A stretch of 64,000 bases of DNA from Prolixibacter denitrificans (GTDB lineage: Bacteria > Bacteroidota > Bacteroidia > Bacteroidales > Prolixibacteraceae), in contig NZ_PYGC01000003.1 in assembly GCF_003014495.1 (NCBI RefSeq), positions 310,001 to 374,000 of the forward strand, written 5' to 3'. How positions within the stretch are numbered: the stretch's first letter is position 1; each line of letters starts with the position of its first letter. This document shows, piece after piece, positions 7,799 through 15,794 of the stretch. The notes beneath the pieces are model-generated. The model did not search any database, was not told the origin of the DNA, and saw only the letters and a list, made by a program, of their open reading frames with translations. A program made the position numbers and the translations under genes.

Positions 7799-10303
7799 AT
7801 GCGTCTCTCAGAAGTCAGTGAAAACCATACTGTCGTTATTTCCAAGGTGATGGGGCACGGCGCTTTCCGCCGCAGGATAACGGAGATGGGTTTCGTGCGT
7901 GGAAAAGAGGTGAAAGTCTTAAAAAATGCTCCTCTTCGCGATCCGGTTGAATATGAGGTCATGGGATATCATGTTTCGCTACGGCGTGAAGAAGCGCGGT
8001 TGATCGAAGTGGTGTCACGCGAAGAAGCACTCCATTATATTGAACCGACCTATGATGGTACCATTGATTTGGAAACCCTGAAAACATCAGCGGGTGTCAA
8101 AGGGAAGGAAATCAATATTGCCTTAGCAGGAAATCCAAACTGTGGGAAAACATCGCTTTTTAACCGAGCTTCAGGAGCCAAAGAACATGTTGGGAACTAT
8201 AGCGGAGTGACCATCGATGCAGCCAAAGCCAACCTGCACTGGAAAGGTTACTCACTTACCCTGATTGACCTTCCGGGAACGTACTCGCTGACTGCTTACA
8301 CACCGGAAGAACTATATTCCCGAAAATACATCATCGACGAAACGCCGGACATCGTCGTTAACGTGGTGGATGCCTCCAACCTGGAGCGCAATCTCTATCT
8401 CACCACCCAGCTCATCGATATGGACATCAAAGTCGTGCTGGCATTAAACATGTACGACGAGTTGGAAGCCGGGGGCGCCAAACTGAAAATAGAAAGACTG
8501 GCCAAACTCCTCGGAATCCCCATTATTCCGACCATGGCCAACAAAGGCATGGGGATTGACAAGTTGCTCAACAAGGTGATTGACGTATACGAAGAACGCG
8601 ATCCCATTGTGCGGCATATCCATATTAATTACGGCGCTGAAATGGAGAAATCCATCAAAGCGTTGCAGAAGATCATTCGTGAAGGGAAGCCAGCACCGGC
8701 CCGGGCATCATCACGTTATTTGTCGTTGCGGCTTCTCGACAAAGATCCGGAAACCGCCAAAATCATCGACGATTTTCCGAATGCTGAACAAATAAATGCT
8801 ACCGCGAAGAAAGAAATCGAGCGACTGGAAGAACGCATGGACGATGACAGTTCACACCTGATTACCGATGCCAAATACGGTTTCATCGCCGGGGCATTAA
8901 AGGAAAGTTACAGTGAAGGAGTACGTAGGCGTCATGCCATTACGGAACAGATAGACAAACTGGTTACACACAAATTCTACGGCTTTCCACTTTTCATGCT
9001 GTTCATGCTCGCCACTTTTACAGCTACCTTTACCCTGGGAGCTTACCCCATGGACTGGATTGACGCCGGTGTTTCGTGGCTTGGCGACCTGATTAGAAAC
9101 GGGATGGCCAATGGAATGCTGAAAGATTTGCTCATCAACGGAATTATCAATGGTGTGGGCAGCGTGGTTGTCTTTCTGCCGAACATCCTTATTCTGTTCT
9201 TTTTTCTTTCCTTCATGGAAGACACGGGCTACATGGCCCGGGCAGCTTTCATCATGGACAAGCTGATGCACAAAATAGGCCTGCACGGACGTTCCTTCAT
9301 TCCCATGGTCATGGGATTCGGCTGCAATGTCCCGGCCATCATGGCTACCCGAACACTTCGTAACCGGAATGACCGTCTGCTCACCATGTTGATCATTCCG
9401 TTCATGTCCTGTTCAGCCCGGTTGCCGGTTTATATCGTGCTGATCTCTGCCTTCTTTGGAAAATATCCGGGACTGGTCCTGATGGGACTTTATTTCCTGG
9501 GAATTCTGTTGGCGGTCGGAACAGCGAAACTTTTCAACCGGACCATTTTCAAACGAAAGGAGACACCTTTTGTCATGGAACTTCCTCCCTACCGGATGCC
9601 CACGCTAAAAAATACGTTGTTGCACATGTGGGAAAAGGGAAGTCAGTACCTGCGAAAAATCGGAGGCACCATTCTGGTCGCCGTGATTGCTATCTGGGCG
9701 CTGGAATATTTTCCCCGAACGAGTCCACAGGCGGAACACTTTGTCCAGCAAAAACAAGAGGCAACTCAGCTATACCAATCAAGGGTTGAAGCTAATCCCG
9801 AACAGAAAGATTTCCTGCTCAGTGAGCGAGACTCTGTTTTGCATCACCTGACTTTGGCCGAAGAATCATCGCGCATCGAGAATTCTTATATCGGCAGAAT
9901 GGGGAAAGCCATCGAGCCGGCTATCCGACCACTGGGGTTTGACTGGCGAATGGGTGTGAGCTTGCTGGCCGGACTTCCGGCAAAGGAAATTGTGGTGAGC
10001 ACCATGGCTATCCTGTTCCAGGTAAACGATGATCCGGAAAACACACATCTTTTGCAGGAAAAGTTGCAAACGGAAAGGTATACCTCTGGCCCAAAAACTG
10101 GAAAACCACTTTTTACTCCTCTTGTGGCCCTTTCGTTCCTGGTTTTTGTGCTGATTTATTTTCCGTGCATCGCTGTTATTGCAACGATCCGGAGAGAATC
10201 GGGAAGCTGGAAGTGGGCTATTCTTACCGTTGTCTACACAACAGGTGTGGCATGGTTTATGGCATTTATCGTGTACCAGTTGGGAACATTAGTCACAGGA
10301 TAA
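7799..10303 (+). CDS. feoB: ferrous iron transport protein, FeoA-FeoB fusion
   Basis: The 834-residue inner-membrane ferrous iron transporter has an N-terminal FeoA SH3-like domain (about 1-75) fused to FeoB. The G domain shows G1 GNPNCGKT (111-118), G3 DLPG (157-160) and G4 NMYD (217-220). The membrane part contains the two Gate regions, with FMEDTGYMARAAF and the GCNVPAIMATR stretch near 500, and GLPAKEIVVS near 725. Fused FeoAB is usual in Bacteroidota. A small FeoB-associated cysteine-rich protein follows after 9 bases. Import of Fe(II) fits an anaerobic or microaerobic life. Confidence 0.96.
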   Translation: MRLSEVSENHTVVISKVMGHGAFRRRITEMGFVRGKEVKVLKNAPLRDPVEYEVMGYHVSLRREEARLIEVVSREEALHYIEPTYDGTIDLETLKTSAGVKGKEINIALAGNPNCGKTSLFNRASGAKEHVGNYSGVTIDAAKANLHWKGYSLTLIDLPGTYSLTAYTPEELYSRKYIIDETPDIVVNVVDASNLERNLYLTTQLIDMDIKVVLALNMYDELEAGGAKLKIERLAKLLGIPIIPTMANKGMGIDKLLNKVIDVYEERDPIVRHIHINYGAEMEKSIKALQKIIREGKPAPARASSRYLSLRLLDKDPETAKIIDDFPNAEQINATAKKEIERLEERMDDDSSHLITDAKYGFIAGALKESYSEGVRRRHAITEQIDKLVTHKFYGFPLFMLFMLATFTATFTLGAYPMDWIDAGVSWLGDLIRNGMANGMLKDLLINGIINGVGSVVVFLPNILILFFFLSFMEDTGYMARAAFIMDKLMHKIGLHGRSFIPMVMGFGCNVPAIMATRTLRNRNDRLLTMLIIPFMSCSARLPVYIVLISAFFGKYPGLVLMGLYFLGILLAVGTAKLFNRTIFKRKETPFVMELPPYRMPTLKNTLLHMWEKGSQYLRKIGGTILVAVIAIWALEYFPRTSPQAEHFVQQKQEATQLYQSRVEANPEQKDFLLSERDSVLHHLTLAEESSRIENSYIGRMGKAIEPAIRPLGFDWRMGVSLLAGLPAKEIVVSTMAILFQVNDDPENTHLLQEKLQTERYTSGPKTGKPLFTPLVALSFLVFVLIYFPCIAVIATIRRESGSWKWAILTVVYTTGVAWFMAFIVYQLGTLVTG

Positions 10304-10312
10304 ACAACACGT

Positions 10313-10516
10313 ATGGCTCAAACACTGATAACCATCGTCATTATTGCAATTGCTGCTTATTTCATCATTAAAAAAGCAATTGAAACCATCCGCTATTTCC
10401 GAAAGCCGGCCCCTTGCCGGGGATGTGGAGGTTCCTGTAACACCTGTCCCATTACCGAATTTCCACATGCTGGAAACAGCAAAAAGACAACTGCGAAACC
10501 CCAGAAGAAAAAGTAG
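10313..10516 (+). CDS. FeoB-associated Cys-rich membrane protein
   Basis: This 67-residue protein has one N-terminal membrane helix (LITIVIIAIAAYFIIKKAI), a cysteine cluster CRGCGGSCNTC, and a basic tail. Length, topology and position directly after feoB fit the FeoB-associated Cys-rich family. A role in handling Fe(II) at the FeoB exit is proposed for the family but not proven. Confidence 0.85.
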   Translation: MAQTLITIVIIAIAAYFIIKKAIETIRYFRKPAPCRGCGGSCNTCPITEFPHAGNSKKTTAKPQKKK

Positions 10517-10571
10517 AGCCGGAAACACAACTGCTCCCGGCCATAAATATTTTGAAGAAATAATCGTCTTT

Positions 10572-11735
10572 TTATAACTGGTGTTCCAGAATCTCAGCAA
10601 TCTGGTCAGGTGAAATATCACCATGCTCACCGATTCCCATCATCCCACGATGTAAAAAGCGAGTTTTCACTTTCGTGATGAAATTGGCGTCAATATCGTA
10701 ATCGCTCAAGCGAGTTTTGATACCTACCGATTCGAAGAACTTAACCGTCGCAGCTATGATTTGGTCGATTCGTTCGTCTTCGGTTCCTTCTGTAATGTTC
10801 CATACGCGGGCACCATACTGAAGAATTTTATCCTTCTTGTTACTTCGCTTGATGTGCATCAATCCCGGTAGGACAACCGCCAGGGTGCGGGCATGATCGA
10901 CTCCGTGGAAAGCGGTAATTTCATGTCCGATGGCATGTGTCGCCCAATCCTGGGGAACGCCAACGCCAATCAGTCCGTTCAGCGCCATGGTTGCCGCCCA
11001 CATGAAATTGGCTGCTGCGTTATAGTCGTTACGGTTCGCCAACACTTTCGGACCTTCTTCAATCAATGTCGTCAGAATAGATTCAGCAAAACGATCCTGA
11101 ATCGGAGCATCGACCGGATAAGTCAGATACTGCTCCATCACATGCACAAACGCATCGACAACGCCATTTGCCACCTGTCGGTCGGGCAATGAGAAAACAA
11201 CAGTCGGATCGAGGATGGAGAATTGCGGCATCACCAACGGCGAACCAAATGCCAGTTTTTCCTGTGTCTCAACTCTTGTCACAACCGAGTTTCCGTTCAT
11301 TTCGGAACCAGTTGCCGGAAGCGTTAGAACAGAACCTAACGGTAGAGCTTTTAACAGAGGGAAGTCAGTTTTTCCTGTTAAGATTTCCCATGGATCTTCT
11401 CCCGGCCAAAGTGCACCGGCAGCAATAAATTTGGTTCCATCAAGAACAGAGCCACCCCCAACAGCCAACAGAAAATCAACTTTCTCCTTCTGCACAATTT
11501 CGATGGCTTTCATCAGTGTCTCGTAGTGTGGATTGGGCTCAATTCCACCAAATTCAATCACGTCCACTCCCTGAAGAGCTTCCTTCACCTGATCGTATAC
11601 GCCATTCTTTTTAATGCTGCCTCCGCCATATGTGAGCATCACCTTTTTGTCTTTGGGAACCAGTCCTTTGAGAGCACTTATCTCACCTTTTCCAAAGACA
11701 ATCCTCACCGGATTATAGAATTCAAAATTGTTCAT
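10572..11735 (-). CDS. iron-containing alcohol dehydrogenase, YqhD/BdhA type
   Basis: The 387-residue group III alcohol dehydrogenase begins MNNFEFYNPVRIVFGKG. It has the nucleotide-binding GGGSVLDGTKFIAAG near 95 and metal ligands in VDAFVHVMEQYL and GHEITAFHGVDHARTLAV. This class reduces aldehydes with NADPH; substrate range is wide (butanal, methylglyoxal, other reactive aldehydes). It stands alone and is divergent from the membrane protein gene at 11956, with an unusual nested palindrome between them. Confidence 0.9.
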   Translation of the reverse strand: MNNFEFYNPVRIVFGKGEISALKGLVPKDKKVMLTYGGGSIKKNGVYDQVKEALQGVDVIEFGGIEPNPHYETLMKAIEIVQKEKVDFLLAVGGGSVLDGTKFIAAGALWPGEDPWEILTGKTDFPLLKALPLGSVLTLPATGSEMNGNSVVTRVETQEKLAFGSPLVMPQFSILDPTVVFSLPDRQVANGVVDAFVHVMEQYLTYPVDAPIQDRFAESILTTLIEEGPKVLANRNDYNAAANFMWAATMALNGLIGVGVPQDWATHAIGHEITAFHGVDHARTLAVVLPGLMHIKRSNKKDKILQYGARVWNITEGTEDERIDQIIAATVKFFESVGIKTRLSDYDIDANFITKVKTRFLHRGMMGIGEHGDISPDQIAEILEHQL

Positions 11736-11801
11736 AGTAATTTATTTAGTATTCGATATACTTATACACTGATCCGCGTAAGCGCAACAAAATTAATAAT
11801 T

Positions 11802-11837
11802 GTGGGAAATCCATTTAAGCAATTATTGCTTTCCCAC
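11802..11837. repeat. nested inverted repeat between divergent genes
   Basis: GTGGGAAA (11802-11809) is repeated in reverse complement as TTTCCCAC (11830-11837). Inside it lies the palindrome AAGCAATTATTGCTT (11817-11831). It sits between the divergent starts of the alcohol dehydrogenase and the membrane protein. It could be an operator or a structured leader. Confidence 0.5.
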
Positions 11838-11955
11838 GGAAGATTAATAAAAGAAGAACGAAGCTTTCTTTATCATTGCACTGTTTTTGATGTAAATTGC
11901 AAAACAGAATTCTAGTCCAACAGTAACAAAAAACATAACATCGTAAGGAAAGTTT

Positions 11956-12567
11956 ATGCTGAAAACTGATAAAGTATTTGATCCCGAAAAAGTTGATTTC
12001 ACCGAAAAAATGGCTGGTTTGTCCGACCATGAACTGATAATTGCTTTGCGTAAAAGGAATGACTATCACCCAAAAGCTGCAAAAGCGGCCATCACTGAGG
12101 CCATGCAACGCGGGATTATAAAAAGCGAAGATGATTTGGAAAGCGAAGAGTTCAAACCGATTCCCTTTAAGCGTTTTGGATTATTCGTGCGTGCAGAAAG
12201 CCAGAAGCAGGCAAGAGGAATCCTGTCTAGCCTGATATTGATTTTATACGTTTTCTCACTGATTCCCTTCTTGTACGGCGGAATCGATATTGCTTCGGGC
12301 GACTACCTGATGGCTGCCAAGAGTGCCATTCTGGGGGCTTTTACGCTGTATTTTGCATACCGTACTTCGAAGACAGAACAACCGGCCGATGCCGTGAAGT
12401 TGATCATTGCGTCGACACTAACTGCACTTTTCAGCGTTTACCACTTCTGGTCGCAGCTGAGTACGTTTGGCTACATGGAGATACTGGTCATTGTAGTGAT
12501 TCTCGGACTCGTGCTATTTACGTCCGTCAATGTCTGGCAGCTAACCAAACGACTTCGTTCGATGTAA
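11956..12567 (+). CDS. membrane protein of unknown function
   Basis: The 203-residue protein has a soluble N-terminal region of about 85 residues (MAGLSDHELIIALRKRNDYH, reminiscent of small helical domains in Bacteroidota membrane proteins) and four predicted membrane helices near 92-112, 118-134, 146-166 and 173-193. No enzymatic motif was seen. It is followed closely by the GIN lipoprotein gene but a hairpin repeat lies between them. Function is unknown. Confidence 0.7.
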   Translation: MLKTDKVFDPEKVDFTEKMAGLSDHELIIALRKRNDYHPKAAKAAITEAMQRGIIKSEDDLESEEFKPIPFKRFGLFVRAESQKQARGILSSLILILYVFSLIPFLYGGIDIASGDYLMAAKSAILGAFTLYFAYRTSKTEQPADAVKLIIASTLTALFSVYHFWSQLSTFGYMEILVIVVILGLVLFTSVNVWQLTKRLRSM

Positions 12568-12574
12568 ATGCAAA

Positions 12575-12598
12575 TTTATTTTTCGGTTACCCGGAAAA
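12575..12598. repeat. dispersed 24-base hairpin, copy 1
   Basis: An identical 24-base sequence occurs at 14499-14522. It can fold as TTTTTCGG-TTAC-CCGGAAAA; the opposite strand has a GTAA (GNRA) loop. It lies just downstream of a stop codon in both places. Confidence 0.6.
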
Positions 12599-12642
12599 CT
12601 TTATTTGACAGACTAAATATGAAACCATTAAAACCCAGACCA

Positions 12643-13377
12643 ATGAAAAAAGAACTATTGTTTTTTCTCTTCCTGATCTTTTCACTCGCGTTTACCACCT
12701 CATGCAGCGCAGGTAAGCATGATAAAAACCCGGAGGACGGGAAAACACTCAACGTACAGGAGTTCAACTCCATTTCACTTAGAGGAGGTTTTACCGTAAG
12801 CCTTTCTCAGGGTGATAAGTCTGGCATTTCAGTTGAAGCACCCAACGCCTTGATGAACGAATTAAGAGTGACAGTCGATGATGGAGAACTGAAAATTGTC
12901 GACACCCGTTTTGAGCGCGGTGAGCACCACGACGACTGGGAAAACATGGCCAGAAGGATTCACCTTAACATCACCATAAAAAATCTGAAAGATTTAAGAA
13001 TCAGCGGCTACGTCAGTCTCAAAACAAAAGAGCCACTGATGACAGACAATCTGAACATTGATATTGAAGGCGGTGGCCGGTTAAGAATGGACCTGGTAAC
13101 CGAAAAACTGGGAATTAATATTGAAGGTGGCGTAAGCATGGAACTGGGAGGACAGGTGCGGTACCTGACAAGTCACATTGAAGGAGCCGGCAAGATTTCG
13201 GCCTATGATATGAAAGTGAACCGGGCAGACATTTCGATTAACGGAGCCGGTTATGCTTCGGTGAATGTAAGTGACCACTTGAAAGTAGACATGGATGGCG
13301 TTGGATGGGTTCGGTACAAAGGAGACCCAATGGTCGAAAAAAATGTAGACGGTGTAGGATTTGTCTCTAAAGAATAA
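12643..13377 (+). CDS. GIN-domain (DUF2807) lipoprotein
   Basis: The 244-residue protein is counted from ATG 12643 (MKKELLFFLFLIF). An ATG at 12619 is also possible and would add eight residues to the signal. The signal peptide ends in TTSC, a likely lipobox. The mature part is a repetitive beta-helix-like GIN/DUF2807 fold (FNSISLRGGFTVSLSQGD at the start), with many short glycine-rich strands. Such proteins are common in Bacteroidota envelopes; their function is unknown, possibly adhesive or structural. A strong terminator follows at once. Confidence 0.85.
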   Translation: MKKELLFFLFLIFSLAFTTSCSAGKHDKNPEDGKTLNVQEFNSISLRGGFTVSLSQGDKSGISVEAPNALMNELRVTVDDGELKIVDTRFERGEHHDDWENMARRIHLNITIKNLKDLRISGYVSLKTKEPLMTDNLNIDIEGGGRLRMDLVTEKLGINIEGGVSMELGGQVRYLTSHIEGAGKISAYDMKVNRADISINGAGYASVNVSDHLKVDMDGVGWVRYKGDPMVEKNVDGVGFVSKE

Positions 13378-13379
13378 AA

Positions 13380-13403
13380 AAAGCCGGGAAATATCCCGGC
13401 TTT
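13380..13403. terminator. bidirectional terminator, GIN gene / argF
   Basis: AAAGCCGGGA (13380-13389) and TCCCGGCTTT (13394-13403) form a perfect 10-bp stem with loop AATA. A run on each strand serves both convergent genes. Confidence 0.88.
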
Positions 13404-13427
13404 CACTTTTAGCTTTCCACAAACATA

Positions 13428-14429
13428 TTACTGACCCAGCGTTGCAACCATTATGGCTTTAATGGTATGCATCCGGTTTTCAGCTTCATCAAATACAATG
13501 GAAGCAGAACTTTCGAAAACGTCCTCGGTTACTTCCATTGCTTCTAATCCGAATTTCTGGTAAATATCTTCACCTACTTTGGTTTCGCGGTTATGGAACG
13601 CCGGCAGACAGTGCAGGAATTTCACATTCGGGTTACCTGTCATCTTCAGCACTTCGCTGTTTACCTGGTAAGGTTTCAACAACTCAATCCGCTCGGCCCA
13701 AACTTCTTCGGGCTCACCCATCGATACCCAAACATCGGTGTACAGGAAGTCGCAATCCTTTACAGCTTCGGCAACATTGTCGGTTACGGTAATTTTCGCT
13801 CCTGTTTCCTTCGCTATTTCGCGGCAAACGTTCTGCAGCTCCTCTGACGGTTGACTTGCTGCAGGCGCTGCTGCGCGGAAATCCATTCCCATTTTGGCCG
13901 CTCCTACCATCAGCGAGTTCCCCATGTTGTTGCGGGCATCGCCCAGGTAAGCAAACTTCACTTCCGAAAGCGGCTTATCGGTATGCTCCATCATGGTCAG
14001 AAAATCAGCCAAAATCTGCGTCGGGTGAAATTCATTAGTCAAACCGTTCCAAACCGGTACGCCGGCGTATTTTCCCAACTCCTCAACGATATCCTGTCCA
14101 AAACCACGGTATTCAATTCCGTCGTACATACGTCCCAACACGCGGGCAGTATCTTTCATCGATTCTTTGTGACCAATCTGTGAGCCGCTTGGGCCTAAAT
14201 AGGTAACATTGGCTCCCTGATCGTGTGCAGCCACCTCGAAAGCACATCGCGTGCGGGTTGACGATTTCTCAAAAATAAGCGCAATGTTTTTTCCTTTCAT
14301 GCGGGGTTGTTCGGTACCTGCATACTTGGCAGCTTTCAAGTCAGCCGACAATTTCAACAGATGCTTTATTTCTTCCGGAGTGAAATCGAGTAATTTCAGA
14401 AAATTCCGGTTACGTAAATTAAATGCCAT
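13428..14429 (-). CDS. argF: ornithine carbamoyltransferase
   Basis: The 333-residue cytosolic enzyme interconverts ornithine plus carbamoyl phosphate and citrulline. It carries the carbamoyl-phosphate motif STRTR near 57, HPTQ near 135 and HCLPAFHN near 272. Its length fits catabolic ArcB-like and anabolic ArgF-like forms. The gene upstream on the same strand is carbamate kinase, which points to the catabolic direction (citrulline breakdown for ATP). No arginine deiminase is in the window, so the direction is inference. Confidence 0.93.
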   Translation of the reverse strand: MAFNLRNRNFLKLLDFTPEEIKHLLKLSADLKAAKYAGTEQPRMKGKNIALIFEKSSTRTRCAFEVAAHDQGANVTYLGPSGSQIGHKESMKDTARVLGRMYDGIEYRGFGQDIVEELGKYAGVPVWNGLTNEFHPTQILADFLTMMEHTDKPLSEVKFAYLGDARNNMGNSLMVGAAKMGMDFRAAAPAASQPSEELQNVCREIAKETGAKITVTDNVAEAVKDCDFLYTDVWVSMGEPEEVWAERIELLKPYQVNSEVLKMTGNPNVKFLHCLPAFHNRETKVGEDIYQKFGLEAMEVTEDVFESSASIVFDEAENRMHTIKAIMVATLGQ

Positions 14430-14498
14430 TTTCTTGATGTTTTTATGATGCTATTAATGATTCACAAAATTGATAATTCTCCGCCGGTCCACCTAACT

Positions 14499-14522
14499 TT
14501 TATTTTTCGGTTACCCGGAAAA
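14499..14522. repeat. dispersed 24-base hairpin, copy 2
   Basis: This sequence is identical to 12575-12598. Here it lies between arcC (stop 14526) and argF on the minus strand. Neither strand has a good T run, so it is not a standard terminator. Confidence 0.6.
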
Positions 14523-14525
14523 AGA

Positions 14526-15482
14526 TTAATCATTGTAGTGCATGGTGATTTTTGAACCGTATGATTTATCGGCCAATTTCTTTGCTTCCGTAATCACCGA
14601 TTTCTTTCCGCCATTCTCCACAAAATTCAATGCAGCTCTGATTTTCGGAGCCATATTTCCTTCGCCAAAGGTACCGGCTTCGAGATATTTCATGGTATCG
14701 GCGTGATCCAGAAATTCCAGTTTTTCCTGCGTAGGCAACCCGAAATCTTTGTATATGAAAGAAACATCGGTCAAAATGTACAACTCATCGGCACCAATAC
14801 TGGAAGCCAGTGTAGCTGAAGCCAAATCTTTATCTACGACGGCATCAACCGTACGGCAATCCTTGTTCTCATCGAAATAAACCGGGATACCGCCGCCACC
14901 GGCTGCAATCACAATATTTCCCTGCCGGGCCAGTGATTCGATCACCTCTTTATTCATTACCTGCTTAGGAAACGGCGATGATACCACACGGCGCCAACCG
15001 CCTTCTTTTTTCGGGCTCGGTTTGAATGCCCAACCTTTTTCTTCCTGCAGTTTTTTCGCCTGCTCTTCAGTATAAATCATGCCGACCCGCTTGGTTGGAT
15101 CCTGAAACGCCGGATCATCCTTGTCCACTTCCACCATGCTAATCATGGAAATAATATTTCGCTGTATTCCATGTTTATTCAGCAAGTTTCTGAACATCCT
15201 TTCAATCATGTAACCTATTCCGCCCTGCGAATCCGCCACGCATACGTCCAATGGCATGGGAGCAACACCATACATTTGCTCTCCGGCGTCGTTCCGCAAC
15301 AGGATATTTCCCACCTGCGGTCCGTTACCATGGGAAATTACCAGGTCGTACCCTTCCTTTAACAGGAAAACAAGATTCTCCAGCGTATCCATCGTATTGG
15401 CTTCCTGCTGCTCGATGGTACCTTTTTCATCTCCGCGGAGTAAGGCATTGCCACCCAGGGCCACCACTGCCAGTTTATTCAT
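14526..15482 (-). CDS. arcC: carbamate kinase
   Basis: The 318-residue amino-acid-kinase-fold enzyme forms ATP and carbamate from carbamoyl phosphate and ADP. It shows LGGNALL at the N-terminus, SHGNGPQVGN near 50, and VIAAGGGGIPV near 212 followed by DAVVDKDLASA. It lies 96 bases upstream of ornithine carbamoyltransferase on the same strand. Together they would recover ATP from citrulline or dispose of carbamoyl phosphate. A purine or allantoin route using carbamate kinase is an alternative. Confidence 0.95.
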   Translation of the reverse strand: MNKLAVVALGGNALLRGDEKGTIEQQEANTMDTLENLVFLLKEGYDLVISHGNGPQVGNILLRNDAGEQMYGVAPMPLDVCVADSQGGIGYMIERMFRNLLNKHGIQRNIISMISMVEVDKDDPAFQDPTKRVGMIYTEEQAKKLQEEKGWAFKPSPKKEGGWRRVVSSPFPKQVMNKEVIESLARQGNIVIAAGGGGIPVYFDENKDCRTVDAVVDKDLASATLASSIGADELYILTDVSFIYKDFGLPTQEKLEFLDHADTMKYLEAGTFGEGNMAPKIRAALNFVENGGKKSVITEAKKLADKSYGSKITMHYND

Positions 15483-15794
15483 AGTTTTATGTTATTAATT
15501 TTTCTGAATTTTGCCCTAAATTAGTGAGTCGAAGCTCCTGTTCTCTCTACTAAGTTCATGCTTTGCAGCAACATTTGACAGTTTGAACGATTAAGAATCG
15601 GGGAAGCTACAAATCACAACATTCGGCACTGTAATTGCTTGCAAAAAGAAAGAAATTTAAACAGCGGGGAAAGATGATTTTCGTCACACTCCTTATTTGT
15701 TGTTCCGAAGAGGGCATATCACGCGTTAAAAATTTGGTTAAATTTGCAGAGCATTAGCATATTTTTCATTCAGATTTAAACCTTTATCAGGTAA
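15483..15794. other. divergent intergenic region arcC/ftsK
   Basis: This 312-base region separates the minus-strand arcC from the plus-strand ftsK and must hold both promoters. A TAAATTTG box at 15739-15746 fits ftsK. I see no gene, repeat or strong hairpin in the rest. Confidence 0.6.
15739..15746 (+). promoter_or_regulatory. candidate -7 box for ftsK
   Basis: TAAATTTG matches TAnnTTTG 49 bases before the ftsK ATG. No good -33 box is seen at 19 bases upstream. Confidence 0.4.

Noticed and set aside
11526-11915. 129-codon frame starting inside the alcohol dehydrogenase gene and running into the intergenic region
   Set aside because: It overlaps the start and promoter of a clear gene in antisense and has no recognisable domain or start signal.
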